Positions 1 through 6,408 of a stretch of 37,057 nt of DNA are shown piece by piece. The translations under genes and the position numbers were made by a program. This DNA comes from Acidobacteriota bacterium (GTDB lineage: Bacteria; Acidobacteriota; Terriglobia; Bryobacterales; Bryobacteraceae), in NCBI GenBank assembly GCA_017304135.1, contig JAFLBB010000046.1, forward strand, positions 1 through 37,057, given 5' to 3'. Below the pieces are notes generated by a model. The model searched no databases and was not told the origin of the DNA. It saw only the letters and a program-made list of their open reading frames with translations. Position 1 is the stretch's first letter. The number at the start of each line of letters is the position of its first letter.

Positions 1-69
1 GGGGGGGACCGGTGAGGACCAGCTCATGACGAAAGGCGGGGTCCGGTTGCGGAGGCGTGGGCTGCGGGC

Positions 70-612
70 TCATTGCCCGTCATCGCGCTTGAGCATGAAA
101 CTCAAACGGAACATGCCGTCCTTGGGGTTGGGCATGGCGAGGGTCATCTCAATCGGTATTCCCAGTTCCAACTGGCCATGCGCGGAGCACTCCCACTCCG
201 CGGTCCTGCTGCGGATGGCCTTGACTTCGAGAGTGGCTCGCGGGTTCCCGGCGGGCAACTGAACGTTGGTCTCCATCTGCATCTCGGGTCCCTTGGTTCG
301 CTTCGGGATCGTGAACTCCCACATGCCCCGGCCCAGTTCCTCTCCTGACTCGGACAAGACGCGGATTCGAAACAGCCAGAAGTGATCCTTGTGCTTGCCT
401 ACCTCCAACGCTTCCATGCCTGTCCAAACCACGACGTAATCGACCAGGCCCTGGCCAATCTTGGTTTCCCCAGCTTTCCTTGCGGATTGCGCACGTGCCT
501 GGGGTCCGAGGACGGCGCTGAGTGTGGCCGCGCGGACTAGCCATGACAAAACGTCGCGCCGGGCGCGGCGGCCGGGGCGCACTTCCTGAAGGGGGCGATC
601 ATCAATTCGCAT
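70..612 (-). CDS. Exported small protein; stand-alone copy of the STAND protein's C-terminal domain
   Basis: No named family recognised. The ATG at 612 is chosen because GGAG lies 6 nt upstream; an in-frame GTG at 624 is the alternative. The 180-residue product starts with a twin-arginine-like leader (R15R16, then R18R19-D-V-L, a hydrophobic stretch, and an ARAQ cleavage-like site near residue 42), so export by Tat is likely. The body is predicted beta-rich. It aligns with the C-terminal domain of the upstream STAND NTPase: 10 of 30 residues are identical without gaps over 325-414 (against 925-1014), and 13 of 52 without gaps over 91-246 (against 682-837). Shared anchors are E-A-L, D..W.F, SG...G.G, NP....E and the final F..S..L. 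It follows the STAND gene by about 45 nt, so it is probably the last gene of the same transcript. The role is inferred: an extracytoplasmic partner, competitor or ligand-binding subunit of the STAND protein. Confidence 0.72.
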   Translation of the reverse strand: MRIDDRPLQEVRPGRRARRDVLSWLVRAATLSAVLGPQARAQSARKAGETKIGQGLVDYVVVWTGMEALEVGKHKDHFWLFRIRVLSESGEELGRGMWEFTIPKRTKGPEMQMETNVQLPAGNPRATLEVKAIRSRTAEWECSAHGQLELGIPIEMTLAMPNPKDGMFRLSFMLKRDDGQ

Positions 613-657
613 AAGGTTCTCCACTGGTCCGGTCGATGCTCGGGTTGCGGCAGCACG

Positions 658-2898
658 CTATCGCGCGGTGGGCGCGTTCGACAACCGAACGCTGAACTGA
701 AACTGTGCTGCCTGCGCATCAGGCGAAGCGATTCTTACATTGACAGGTTTGTCGGAATCGAGCCGCAAGATGGCGGGAGGGCCTGGGGCGCCGTTGCGTC
801 CATTTCTCGCGGTGATTTCCACCAACAGCACCGGGTTCAGCGCCTCCACTTCGACGCCATACTCGAAATAGACCGTGCCATAGTTGCCCCGCTTCTCAAA
901 ACGCAGGTCGAGGTCTCTTCGAAGGCCTTCCCCGGTATCGAATCCAGAGGCGGTCTTGAACTTGAGTTTGAAGAACCAATCCGGATCACCGCCCGGTTTC
1001 AACTGAAGCGCCTCGGCGCGGTTGATGACGAATATTCTTCGCACCATGGCCGGGCGTGGAATCGACGGCGCCGGGCGCGCGGCATTCGGCGGCGGGTACT
1101 GTGGCTGCTGCTGTTGTTGCTGTGGCGGGGGAGACTGCATCGGGGACAAATACGGCGGCTCGGATTGCGCCGCATTTTTGCCCGAGAGTTGCTGCTCAAG
1201 CTCCCGGCGTTCCTTGTCCAGGCGCTCGCGCTCGCGTTCGGATTTCTCGAAGCGCGCTTTCCAATCGTTGATTTCGCGCTGGGCCTCTTCCTTGGGCACC
1301 ACCTCGTACTTGGATTTGCCGATGTTATTGGCGAGAGCGGCGTACTTCTGGGCCTCGGTGAACTGCAGCTTTAGCTTGTTCTGCAACTCGGCGATCTCTT
1401 TCGGATCAGCCACCTTTCGGTCGAGGGCACGAGCCAGCTTGCTGGCCGTGAGGTTGACCTCGGCCTGCGAAAGCTCAACCTGGGTCTTCAACTTCGCCGC
1501 TTCGGCCTGTAACGCCGCGCTCTTGAGCCTCTCCTTCTCTAACTCCAGTTGATTCGTGCTGATGTAGCCGAACGTCATCACCGCGCCCAACAGGAGCAAC
1601 GCCGCCACCCCGACGGTGAGCAACATCTTGCGCTGCCTTCCGTTCTCGACGAACCGACGCCTCCAGGCGATGACGGCGCGGCTCAGCGAGTCGTGGTAGA
1701 TCTCATACTGCGGTTCGGTGGGGCGGTCGGGGGCGGGGGCCACGGTGGTGAGGATGCGCTTGTCGCCGTCGGCCAGCTTGCCCAGTAGCGACTTCATCAG
1801 CGACTCATCGACGCCCGCCTTGTTGGCCAGGTCGGCCGCACGGTAGGCGATCTTGGCGCCGCTGTCGGTCACCAGATAGTCGAACATGCGCGCGCACATC
1901 TGGCGCTCGCTGCGGGTGAGTTTGCCGAGCACGGTTTCCACATGACGGCGGACGATCTCCGCGGCGCCGCCCAAACGCCGCAGTGTTTCCACGCGCAGCT
2001 TTTTGCTGCCGCTGGTCAGCTCCTCTTCCCACAACTGCGTGAGCACGAGTTGCAGATAGGGCGTCTCAATGCCCGACTCATTCTGCCGCGCCGTCCCCCG
2101 CCCGACATCGCCGATGACGACGGCGCCCTTGCGCACCTGCTGGAGGACCTCGCCTGCGAGGCCAGCTTCGAGTTCAATCGTGCCGCTGAATTGCCGGTCG
2201 GCCTCGGGCAGTTTGTTGTACTCCTCCACCGGACCGCTCACCGCCCGGGCCGCGGCCTCCATGCCCAAACGGTCCAGCCGGTACCAGTTGGTGAAGAGGT
2301 TCGGCACGAGCGTTTTGAAACGGTCCAACTCGGCCAGGGAATCCTCGCGCAGCGAGAGCAGGAAGCTCACCGGCAAGCCGGCGCGCCCCACCGCCTCGGC
2401 AAACTCCACGGCAAACGAACCGGGCTCGCCGAAGTGGGTTTCGTAGCGGAAGTACTCTTCGAACTGGTCGAGCATGAGCATCACGTCGGCGTCGAGCTCA
2501 TTGGTGATGTGCTGCAGCAACTCGGCCAGCGTGCCGCCCGCGGGCGCGTTGACAGGCCGGCCGAGCAGCTTCTCCGCTTCCGTCACAATGGACTGGCGCA
2601 GAGCGGCCATGGCGTCGCCCTGCCAGGTGCGGAAATAGATGATCAGCAGGTCGGGGCGCTCCCCGCGTTGGACAGCTTCGGTTTGCCGCCGCCGCAGATC
2701 GCGAATCGCTCCGGCGCGGAGGATGGAACTCTTGCCCACGCCGCTGGGGCCGAACAGCACCGTGACGCGGGCGCTGAAGAGGTTGGCCACGATGAGTTGC
2801 GTGTCTTCGGCGCGTCCAAAGAAGAACGGGGCATCCTCTTCGGCGTACGGAGTCAAGCCGCGATAGGGGCAGACGATGCGTTCAGACACGCGCGGCAA
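658..2898 (-). CDS. Membrane-anchored STAND (nSTAND1-type) NTPase
   Basis: A STAND-class P-loop NTPase, a family of ATP/GTP-driven switches that oligomerise on sensing a signal. Residues are numbered from the TTG at 2898; a GTG at 2889 with AAGG 9 nt upstream is the more likely start. The N-terminus has the PYRGLTPY...FFGR entry motif of nSTAND1 proteins. Walker A GPSGVGKS is at 50-57 and the Walker B strand with D144-Q-F-E-E at about 138-148. A sensor region LLSLREDSL is at 180-188, a winged-helix-like part at about 330-390, and the closing YEIYHDSLSRAV motif at 398-409. One transmembrane helix follows (about 424-446), then a long coiled coil (about 450-575), a Pro/Gln-rich linker with six consecutive Gln (593-598), and a C-terminal beta-type domain (about 622-740). 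That domain is duplicated in the next gene. The start overlaps the SIR2 stop, so the two are translationally coupled. Topology is inferred: NTPase inside, coiled coil and terminal domain outside. Confidence 0.88.
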   Translation of the reverse strand: MPRVSERIVCPYRGLTPYAEEDAPFFFGRAEDTQLIVANLFSARVTVLFGPSGVGKSSILRAGAIRDLRRRQTEAVQRGERPDLLIIYFRTWQGDAMAALRQSIVTEAEKLLGRPVNAPAGGTLAELLQHITNELDADVMLMLDQFEEYFRYETHFGEPGSFAVEFAEAVGRAGLPVSFLLSLREDSLAELDRFKTLVPNLFTNWYRLDRLGMEAAARAVSGPVEEYNKLPEADRQFSGTIELEAGLAGEVLQQVRKGAVVIGDVGRGTARQNESGIETPYLQLVLTQLWEEELTSGSKKLRVETLRRLGGAAEIVRRHVETVLGKLTRSERQMCARMFDYLVTDSGAKIAYRAADLANKAGVDESLMKSLLGKLADGDKRILTTVAPAPDRPTEPQYEIYHDSLSRAVIAWRRRFVENGRQRKMLLTVGVAALLLLGAVMTFGYISTNQLELEKERLKSAALQAEAAKLKTQVELSQAEVNLTASKLARALDRKVADPKEIAELQNKLKLQFTEAQKYAALANNIGKSKYEVVPKEEAQREINDWKARFEKSERERERLDKERRELEQQLSGKNAAQSEPPYLSPMQSPPPQQQQQQPQYPPPNAARPAPSIPRPAMVRRIFVINRAEALQLKPGGDPDWFFKLKFKTASGFDTGEGLRRDLDLRFEKRGNYGTVYFEYGVEVEALNPVLLVEITARNGRNGAPGPPAILRLDSDKPVNVRIASPDAQAAQFQFSVRLSNAPTAR

Positions 2899-3793
2899 CC
2901 TTGCGGACCTTCACCAGGAAATCGGCGATGGTCATTTCGAAAATGGTGAGTTTACGGCCCTTCCAGAATTCGCGCTCGAGCGGGTCGGCGCGCTCCTGGA
3001 TGGCCCATGAGGCGTACTTGCGCGGCCAGTCTTTCCAGATTTTGTGGAGAATGACGCGCAGATTCCAGTCGCGCAATCCGTAACCGAGAAAGAGAAAGTG
3101 GCTGCGGCGGAAGGGTTCGCCAAAGACCGCCGGCAACGCGGTCTGGCCCGACATGCGGGTGAGAAACTCGACATAGTCGTCCTCGGTGATGACGTAGCTG
3201 TCCTCTTCCGGCGAGCCGGGAATCGAGGAGCCGTGCATCTTGAAAATGGTGGGAGCGGAGGAGAGGTCGAGGGCCAGGCGCTGAGGATCGACGTTTTCCC
3301 ACTCGGCGGCGCCAGCGCGTTTCACCGACACGAGAGGGGCCGACATTTTATAGACGACGATGTTGCAGGCGCGGCCTTTTTCGGCGAAAGCCTGTTCGAT
3401 GAGGGTGTCGTAATTGGTGGTGACAATGAGCGGGCTTTTCAATTCGGCGAGGAACTGGTGCAGCTCGCCATGCGCGTAGGCGCGCGAGAAGATGGAGTGC
3501 AGCTCATCGTCGAGCCCGCCGCGTCCGGCCACGCCGTCGTAATACTGCGCCACACGCAGCAGATCCAGTTGGTTGTCGGAGGGATAGCCGCTGCGGTCGT
3601 CGAGATATTTGGCCAGTTCCCAGCCGCTGGGAAGGAAGTTGTCCTTGGGCGACTTCCACTGCACATCCTTGGGACGGCAGGAAAGGGAAGCGCCTGCGCC
3701 GAGAAAGGGAATGACGCCGCCGCTGGCCAGCTTTTCCCAGATCAATTCATAGGGCGGTTCCAATGACAATGCCTCCACGCGAATGTAAACCAT
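2882..3793 (-). CDS. SIR2-family protein (probable NADase effector)
   Basis: A 303-residue SIR2-like (SIR2_2-type) protein. The visible motifs are the nucleotide-binding G32-A-G-A-S, TTNYD at 125-129 (with the Asn that usually helps bind NAD ribose), KMHGS at 185-189 (the catalytic-type His187), and FLGYGLRDWN at 235-244. In the family, SIR2 domains bind NAD+. In phage-defence proteins such as ThsA, DSR2 and Avs5 they hydrolyse it to stop growth. There is no signal peptide or membrane segment, so it is cytosolic. It covers essentially only the catalytic domain, with no sensor of its own; the STAND gene that overlaps its 3' end by 8-17 nt would supply sensing. A leader of about 17 nt separates a TATAAG box from the start, and no clear Shine-Dalgarno is seen. 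NADase activity is inferred from motifs. Confidence 0.87.
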   Translation of the reverse strand: MVYIRVEALSLEPPYELIWEKLASGGVIPFLGAGASLSCRPKDVQWKSPKDNFLPSGWELAKYLDDRSGYPSDNQLDLLRVAQYYDGVAGRGGLDDELHSIFSRAYAHGELHQFLAELKSPLIVTTNYDTLIEQAFAEKGRACNIVVYKMSAPLVSVKRAGAAEWENVDPQRLALDLSSAPTIFKMHGSSIPGSPEEDSYVITEDDYVEFLTRMSGQTALPAVFGEPFRRSHFLFLGYGLRDWNLRVILHKIWKDWPRKYASWAIQERADPLEREFWKGRKLTIFEMTIADFLVKVRKVAARV

Positions 3794-3890
3794 GCTGCCA
3801 CAATTGAGCCCTTATAGCGAGGGTGCTCACACAGCCGCCCCGAATTCCGGCAACGGCGGCGGGGGAATTGGCGGCCTCGTGCGACAGTAG
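3794..3890. promoter_or_regulatory. Divergent intergenic region between SIR2 cassette and ECF sigma gene
   Basis: This 97-bp spacer must hold the promoters for both the SIR2 cassette (leftward) and the sigma factor gene (rightward). On the minus strand a TATAAG hexamer (3811-3816) could be a -10 box for the SIR2 gene, but no good -35 is evident. A 6-bp inverted repeat, AATTCC (3843-3848) with GGAATT (3864-3869), flanks a G/C-rich loop and could bind a regulator. No Shine-Dalgarno is obvious before the sigma ATG. All of these are weak matches by eye. Confidence 0.3.
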
Positions 3891-4490
3891 ATGCGTGAGG
3901 CCGTGGCGCAGGTGGAACTGATCCCCGTCAACCAGATCCGCCCGATCGCCGCGACGGCGGAGGACGAGCGGGAATTCGTCCAAGCTCTCTTGCGCAAGGA
4001 TCGCAAGGCGACCGCGGAGTTCGTTGACCGCTTCGCCGGGGCGGTGCATTCGTTTGTCCATTGGCGGCTGTCCCCTTCGGCGCAACAGGTGGAGGATGTC
4101 GTCCAGGAGGTGTTCCTCGAAGCCTGGCGCAGCCTGCCCCGCTATCGCGGTGATTCCAATTTGAAAGCCTGGCTGCTCGGCATCGCCCGTCACAAGGTGC
4201 AGGATCACTTCCGCGGAGCATTGCGCCAAGCCGAATGGGATGAAAGCGTGGAGGCAAGCCAGGTCGCCCCGGCGGCGGTGGAGAATGAGCTGATGTACCG
4301 GGAGCGGAGCGAACGCGTCCAGGCGGTTTTGGCTGAGCTTCCCGAGCAGTACAGGGTAGTGTTGTTGTGGAGGTATTGGGAGTCGCAGAGCGCGGCTTCC
4401 ATTGGCGCCGCCATCGGCAAAACCGAAAAGGCGGTGGAACGGCTGCTGGCGCGGGCGCGAGCCCAGTTCCGCGCACGGTACGGAGCCTAG
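3891..4490 (+). CDS. ECF-type sigma-70 family RNA polymerase sigma factor
   Basis: Directs RNA polymerase to a specific promoter set. The protein is 199 residues, normal for an ECF sigma. Region 2 spans about 43-107, with the core-binding/-10 helix D69-VVQEVFLEAWR-80 and a WLLGIARHKVQDHFR stretch. A variable linker follows, then region 4 at about 142-193 with LPEQYRVVLLWRYWESQSAASIG and a recognition-helix-like KTEKAVERLLARAR. There is no region 3, as expected. The ATG at 3891 gives about 40 residues ahead of region 2, slightly long, so a downstream GTG start is possible. The next gene begins 3 nt after the stop and is probably its dedicated partner. It is divergent from the SIR2-STAND cassette; control of that cassette is possible but not shown. 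Confidence 0.93.
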   Translation: MREAVAQVELIPVNQIRPIAATAEDEREFVQALLRKDRKATAEFVDRFAGAVHSFVHWRLSPSAQQVEDVVQEVFLEAWRSLPRYRGDSNLKAWLLGIARHKVQDHFRGALRQAEWDESVEASQVAPAAVENELMYRERSERVQAVLAELPEQYRVVLLWRYWESQSAASIGAAIGKTEKAVERLLARARAQFRARYGA

Positions 4491-4493
4491 CGT

Positions 4494-4811
4494 ATGTGGG
4501 ATGACCAGGATTTCGAACAGCTAGCGCGAGAAACAACCGAGGCCGAACGCCCTGCCGCGCCCAGCCTGAAGGCGAGGTTGTACACCGCGCTCATTCGCGA
4601 ACAACAGGCGAGCGGGCCGCTGGAAGCGCTCACGGAGACGCGCCAGCATGGCCGCCAACTGTGCGTCTTTGAGCAACTGGTCACGATCGCGCCGATGAAT
4701 TCGCTGCAGCCGGTGTTCTATTGCCAGGTGTGCCACGCCCGGGTGCTGGCCGAGCGCCTTGACCGGCCGCCCATCTGGTGGCCGCACTGCCCGTACGCGC
4801 ATTTCCAGTGA
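4494..4811 (+). CDS. Small Cys/His-rich protein, putative sigma-factor partner
   Basis: The family is not recognised with certainty. It encodes 105 residues and has no signal peptide or membrane helix. The N-terminal half is charged and helical. The C-terminal half holds Cys57, then C77-x2-C80-H81 and H98-C99 in a W-W-P-H-C-P-Y context, which looks like a small zinc site. The gene starts 3 nt after the sigma factor stop, with GGAG (4482-4485) 8 nt upstream lying inside the end of the sigma gene, so co-expression is near certain. By analogy with soluble zinc-binding anti-sigma proteins it may hold or tune the sigma factor, but no HxxxCxxC anti-sigma motif is present. It meets the outer-membrane gene tail to tail with 2 nt between stops. 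Confidence 0.72.
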   Translation: MWDDQDFEQLARETTEAERPAAPSLKARLYTALIREQQASGPLEALTETRQHGRQLCVFEQLVTIAPMNSLQPVFYCQVCHARVLAERLDRPPIWWPHCPYAHFQ

Positions 4812-4813
4812 GA

Positions 4814-5458
4814 TTAGAACTCCCAGCTCACTCCCCAGAGATTCTGGAAGTTTGCGAGGTTGCGTTCAGCGGGCGGACGAAGCGCGCGGCTGATGGCGTT
4901 GCGCTGCAAGGTTTCGCTGAAGGAATAGCGGAATCGCAGGCCACCTGAAAGCCGCACGTCCATGCCCACCGCCACGCGAATGGCCGGCCGTGTGGATTCG
5001 ATGCGAGCATCGGGAGCCGCGATCGCGCCCCTCACCGCAAGCGGGCCATCGCTGGCCGCGCGCAGGATGCTCAACCCTGGACCCGCCGCCAGATAGGGCC
5101 GGATGCGGCTTGCTCTGGGACGGAAATACACCATGCCCTCGGCCACGAGCGAGTGCATGGTGGCGCGCATCGGCGCTTCGTAGGAGGCCTGGCGCGCCAC
5201 ATCGGCTCCGCTGAGCGTCACGGCGTTGCGATTCCATCCATAGCTGAACTGCGCGGAGAAGTAATCGGTGAAATGGCTACCGGCAAACATCTGGAACACG
5301 GCGCCGTTTTGCGGCTTGTAAGCGGAGAACTGGCCAGGAGGCGTCCCCACCGTCCGCGCGTCGGCCGAGAGTGTCGCCACTCCGCCCATCGCACCGGCAA
5401 AGAAGTCGGCCCCCGAACAGGCCGCGCTTCCCGCCAGCAGGAGAAAAATCGAGCGCAT
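4814..5458 (-). CDS. Outer-membrane beta-barrel protein
   Basis: A 214-residue protein with a short signal peptide (MRSIFLLLAGSAACSGAD). Alternating hydrophobic strands follow, rich in Gly and aromatic residues, and it ends in a terminal Phe (W-E-F), the usual outer-membrane insertion signal. Motifs such as F-x-A-Q-F-S-Y-G-W, P-Y-L-A-A-G-P-G and L-R-F-R-Y-S-F resemble small 8-strand OmpA-like or opacity-type barrels. The length fits an 8-strand barrel without a periplasmic domain. A TATACT box ends only 6 nt before the ATG, which suggests a leaderless message. The ligand and role are unknown. Confidence 0.75.
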   Translation of the reverse strand: MRSIFLLLAGSAACSGADFFAGAMGGVATLSADARTVGTPPGQFSAYKPQNGAVFQMFAGSHFTDYFSAQFSYGWNRNAVTLSGADVARQASYEAPMRATMHSLVAEGMVYFRPRASRIRPYLAAGPGLSILRAASDGPLAVRGAIAAPDARIESTRPAIRVAVGMDVRLSGGLRFRYSFSETLQRNAISRALRPPAERNLANFQNLWGVSWEF

Positions 5459-5464
5459 GGAAAA

Positions 5465-5470
5465 AGTATA
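5465..5470 (-). promoter_or_regulatory. -10-like box (TATACT) adjacent to start codon
   Basis: TATACT on the minus strand is separated from the ATG at 5458 by only TTTTCC, and there is no Shine-Dalgarno. Transcription would begin at or near the A of the ATG, giving a leaderless mRNA. The -35 element is not clear. Confidence 0.35.
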
Positions 5471-5514
5471 GCCGCGTGGAGGGGGATTCCCGATCCGATT
5501 CCGACAAATTGTAT

Positions 5515-5527
5515 GTCTGGGCCAGAC
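5515..5527. promoter_or_regulatory. Perfect palindrome GTCTGG-G-CCAGAC, possible operator
   Basis: A 13-bp perfect inverted repeat with a 1-bp centre lies in the divergent spacer between the outer-membrane barrel gene and the beta-helix gene. It is 44 bp ahead of the beta-helix start and 57 bp ahead of the barrel start. Position and symmetry suit a dimeric regulator, but no second copy was found here. Confidence 0.3.
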
Positions 5528-5570
5528 GCGGACTTCGTTCTTTCAATCCCACATCACAATGGAGACACTC

Positions 5571-6305
5571 ATGACTCGAAAGCTATTCGTGTGCTTACTG
5601 CTGGCATCGGCCGCATGGGCGCAGGACTCACGACCCATCGTTAAGAGCGGCGTCATCGACAGCGCCGGAAACTATAAGTTGACACAGAACATTTCCGGCG
5701 AGCTGCTGATCACGGCCAGCGACGTCACGCTGGACCTCAACGGCTACTCGCTCAACGGTCCGGGCGGCAAACTCGGGATGGGCATCGTCATCCGTGGCGC
5801 CCGCGGCGTGAAGGTATCGGGCGGATCGATCAGCAACTTCGCTTTTGGCGTGGTGGTGGACGGCAGTTCCAACGTGATTCTGCGCGACTTGAGAATCCGC
5901 GCGCAAGGCCTGACGGTGGTGGCTCCGCCGCCTGAGACCGGCATCATGATTGCGCAATCGTCCAACGTCGTCGTCGAACACAACGTGATCAGCAACGTTG
6001 GCCTGGGCATCTTCGTGCGCGGCGGGCGCAGCTATGGCAACCGAATCGCCAATAACACCGTAACGGCGGGAACCAATGGCGTGCTGGGCATCTGTTACAA
6101 CCCGACGCCGACCGACCCCAACGGCCCCCGGGCAGACCTGGTCACCGGAAACCTCGTCTCCCGTTTCGGCACCGCCATCCAATTGTCCGACCTCTCCGTA
6201 GCCAACGTCTTGAAGGGAAATACTCTCATTTACTTCAATACGGCGGTGGAGTTCATGGACCAGTCCAACATGGATATGGACAACGTCAAGTTGAAGTTAC
6301 CCTAA
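5571..6305 (+). CDS. Secreted right-handed parallel beta-helix repeat protein
   Basis: A 244-residue protein with a signal peptide (MTRKLFVCLLLASAAWAQ). Short repeated strands follow, with the asparagine/valine pattern of NosD-like and pectate-lyase-like beta-helices (VTLDLNGYSLNG, NVILRDLRI, SNVVVEHNVISNV, NRIANNTV). It is shorter than polysaccharide-degrading members and has no recognised catalytic set, so it may be a binding protein. The ATG at 5571 is preferred because GGAGA (5561-5565) lies 5 nt upstream; an ATG at 5559 would place that ribosome site inside the gene. An intrinsic terminator follows at 6333, so the gene is probably monocistronic. Confidence 0.82.
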   Translation: MTRKLFVCLLLASAAWAQDSRPIVKSGVIDSAGNYKLTQNISGELLITASDVTLDLNGYSLNGPGGKLGMGIVIRGARGVKVSGGSISNFAFGVVVDGSSNVILRDLRIRAQGLTVVAPPPETGIMIAQSSNVVVEHNVISNVGLGIFVRGGRSYGNRIANNTVTAGTNGVLGICYNPTPTDPNGPRADLVTGNLVSRFGTAIQLSDLSVANVLKGNTLIYFNTAVEFMDQSNMDMDNVKLKLP

Positions 6306-6332
6306 ACTGACTTCTCGCCCGATGCAAACCGA

Positions 6333-6366
6333 GGCCAGCCGGCGGCAGTCAACGGCTGGCCCTTTT
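6333..6366 (+). terminator. Rho-independent terminator after beta-helix gene
   Basis: A 9-bp perfect stem, GGCCAGCCG (6333-6341) with CGGCTGGCC (6353-6361), has an 11-nt loop and is followed by CTTTT. It lies 28 nt after the beta-helix stop and before the next gene's start. It also argues against an in-frame start at 6322 for the next gene. Confidence 0.8.
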
Positions 6367-6396
6367 CTCCGTGCACCGTTTCCTGTGGCTGCAGGG

Positions 6397-6402
6397 TATG
6401 AT
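6397..6402 (+). promoter_or_regulatory. -10-like box (TATGAT) adjacent to start codon
   Basis: TATGAT is followed by GGCGGC and then ATG at 6409. The 6-nt spacing puts the expected transcription start at the initiation codon, and no Shine-Dalgarno is present. This is the same arrangement as at 5465 and 11892. Confidence 0.4.
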
Positions 6403-6408
6403 GGCGGC

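Noticed and set aside
1..69. Left edge of the window
   Set aside because: 69 bp beyond the stop of the first gene; no gene, hairpin or repeat that I can support.
1105..1122. Short CAG/CAA repeat as a possible mobile or regulatory repeat
   Set aside because: It codes for six Gln in the Pro/Gln linker of the STAND protein; no copies elsewhere in the window.
1942..2949. Long open frame on the plus strand opposite the STAND gene
   Set aside because: High GC opens antisense frames; the product is His/Arg/Gly/Glu-rich without motifs, while the minus strand carries clear Walker motifs.
6322..6408. Upstream ATG as start of the secreted propeller-like protein
   Set aside because: It would begin before an intrinsic terminator and give a non-signal-like extension; the ATG at 6409 begins an export signal.
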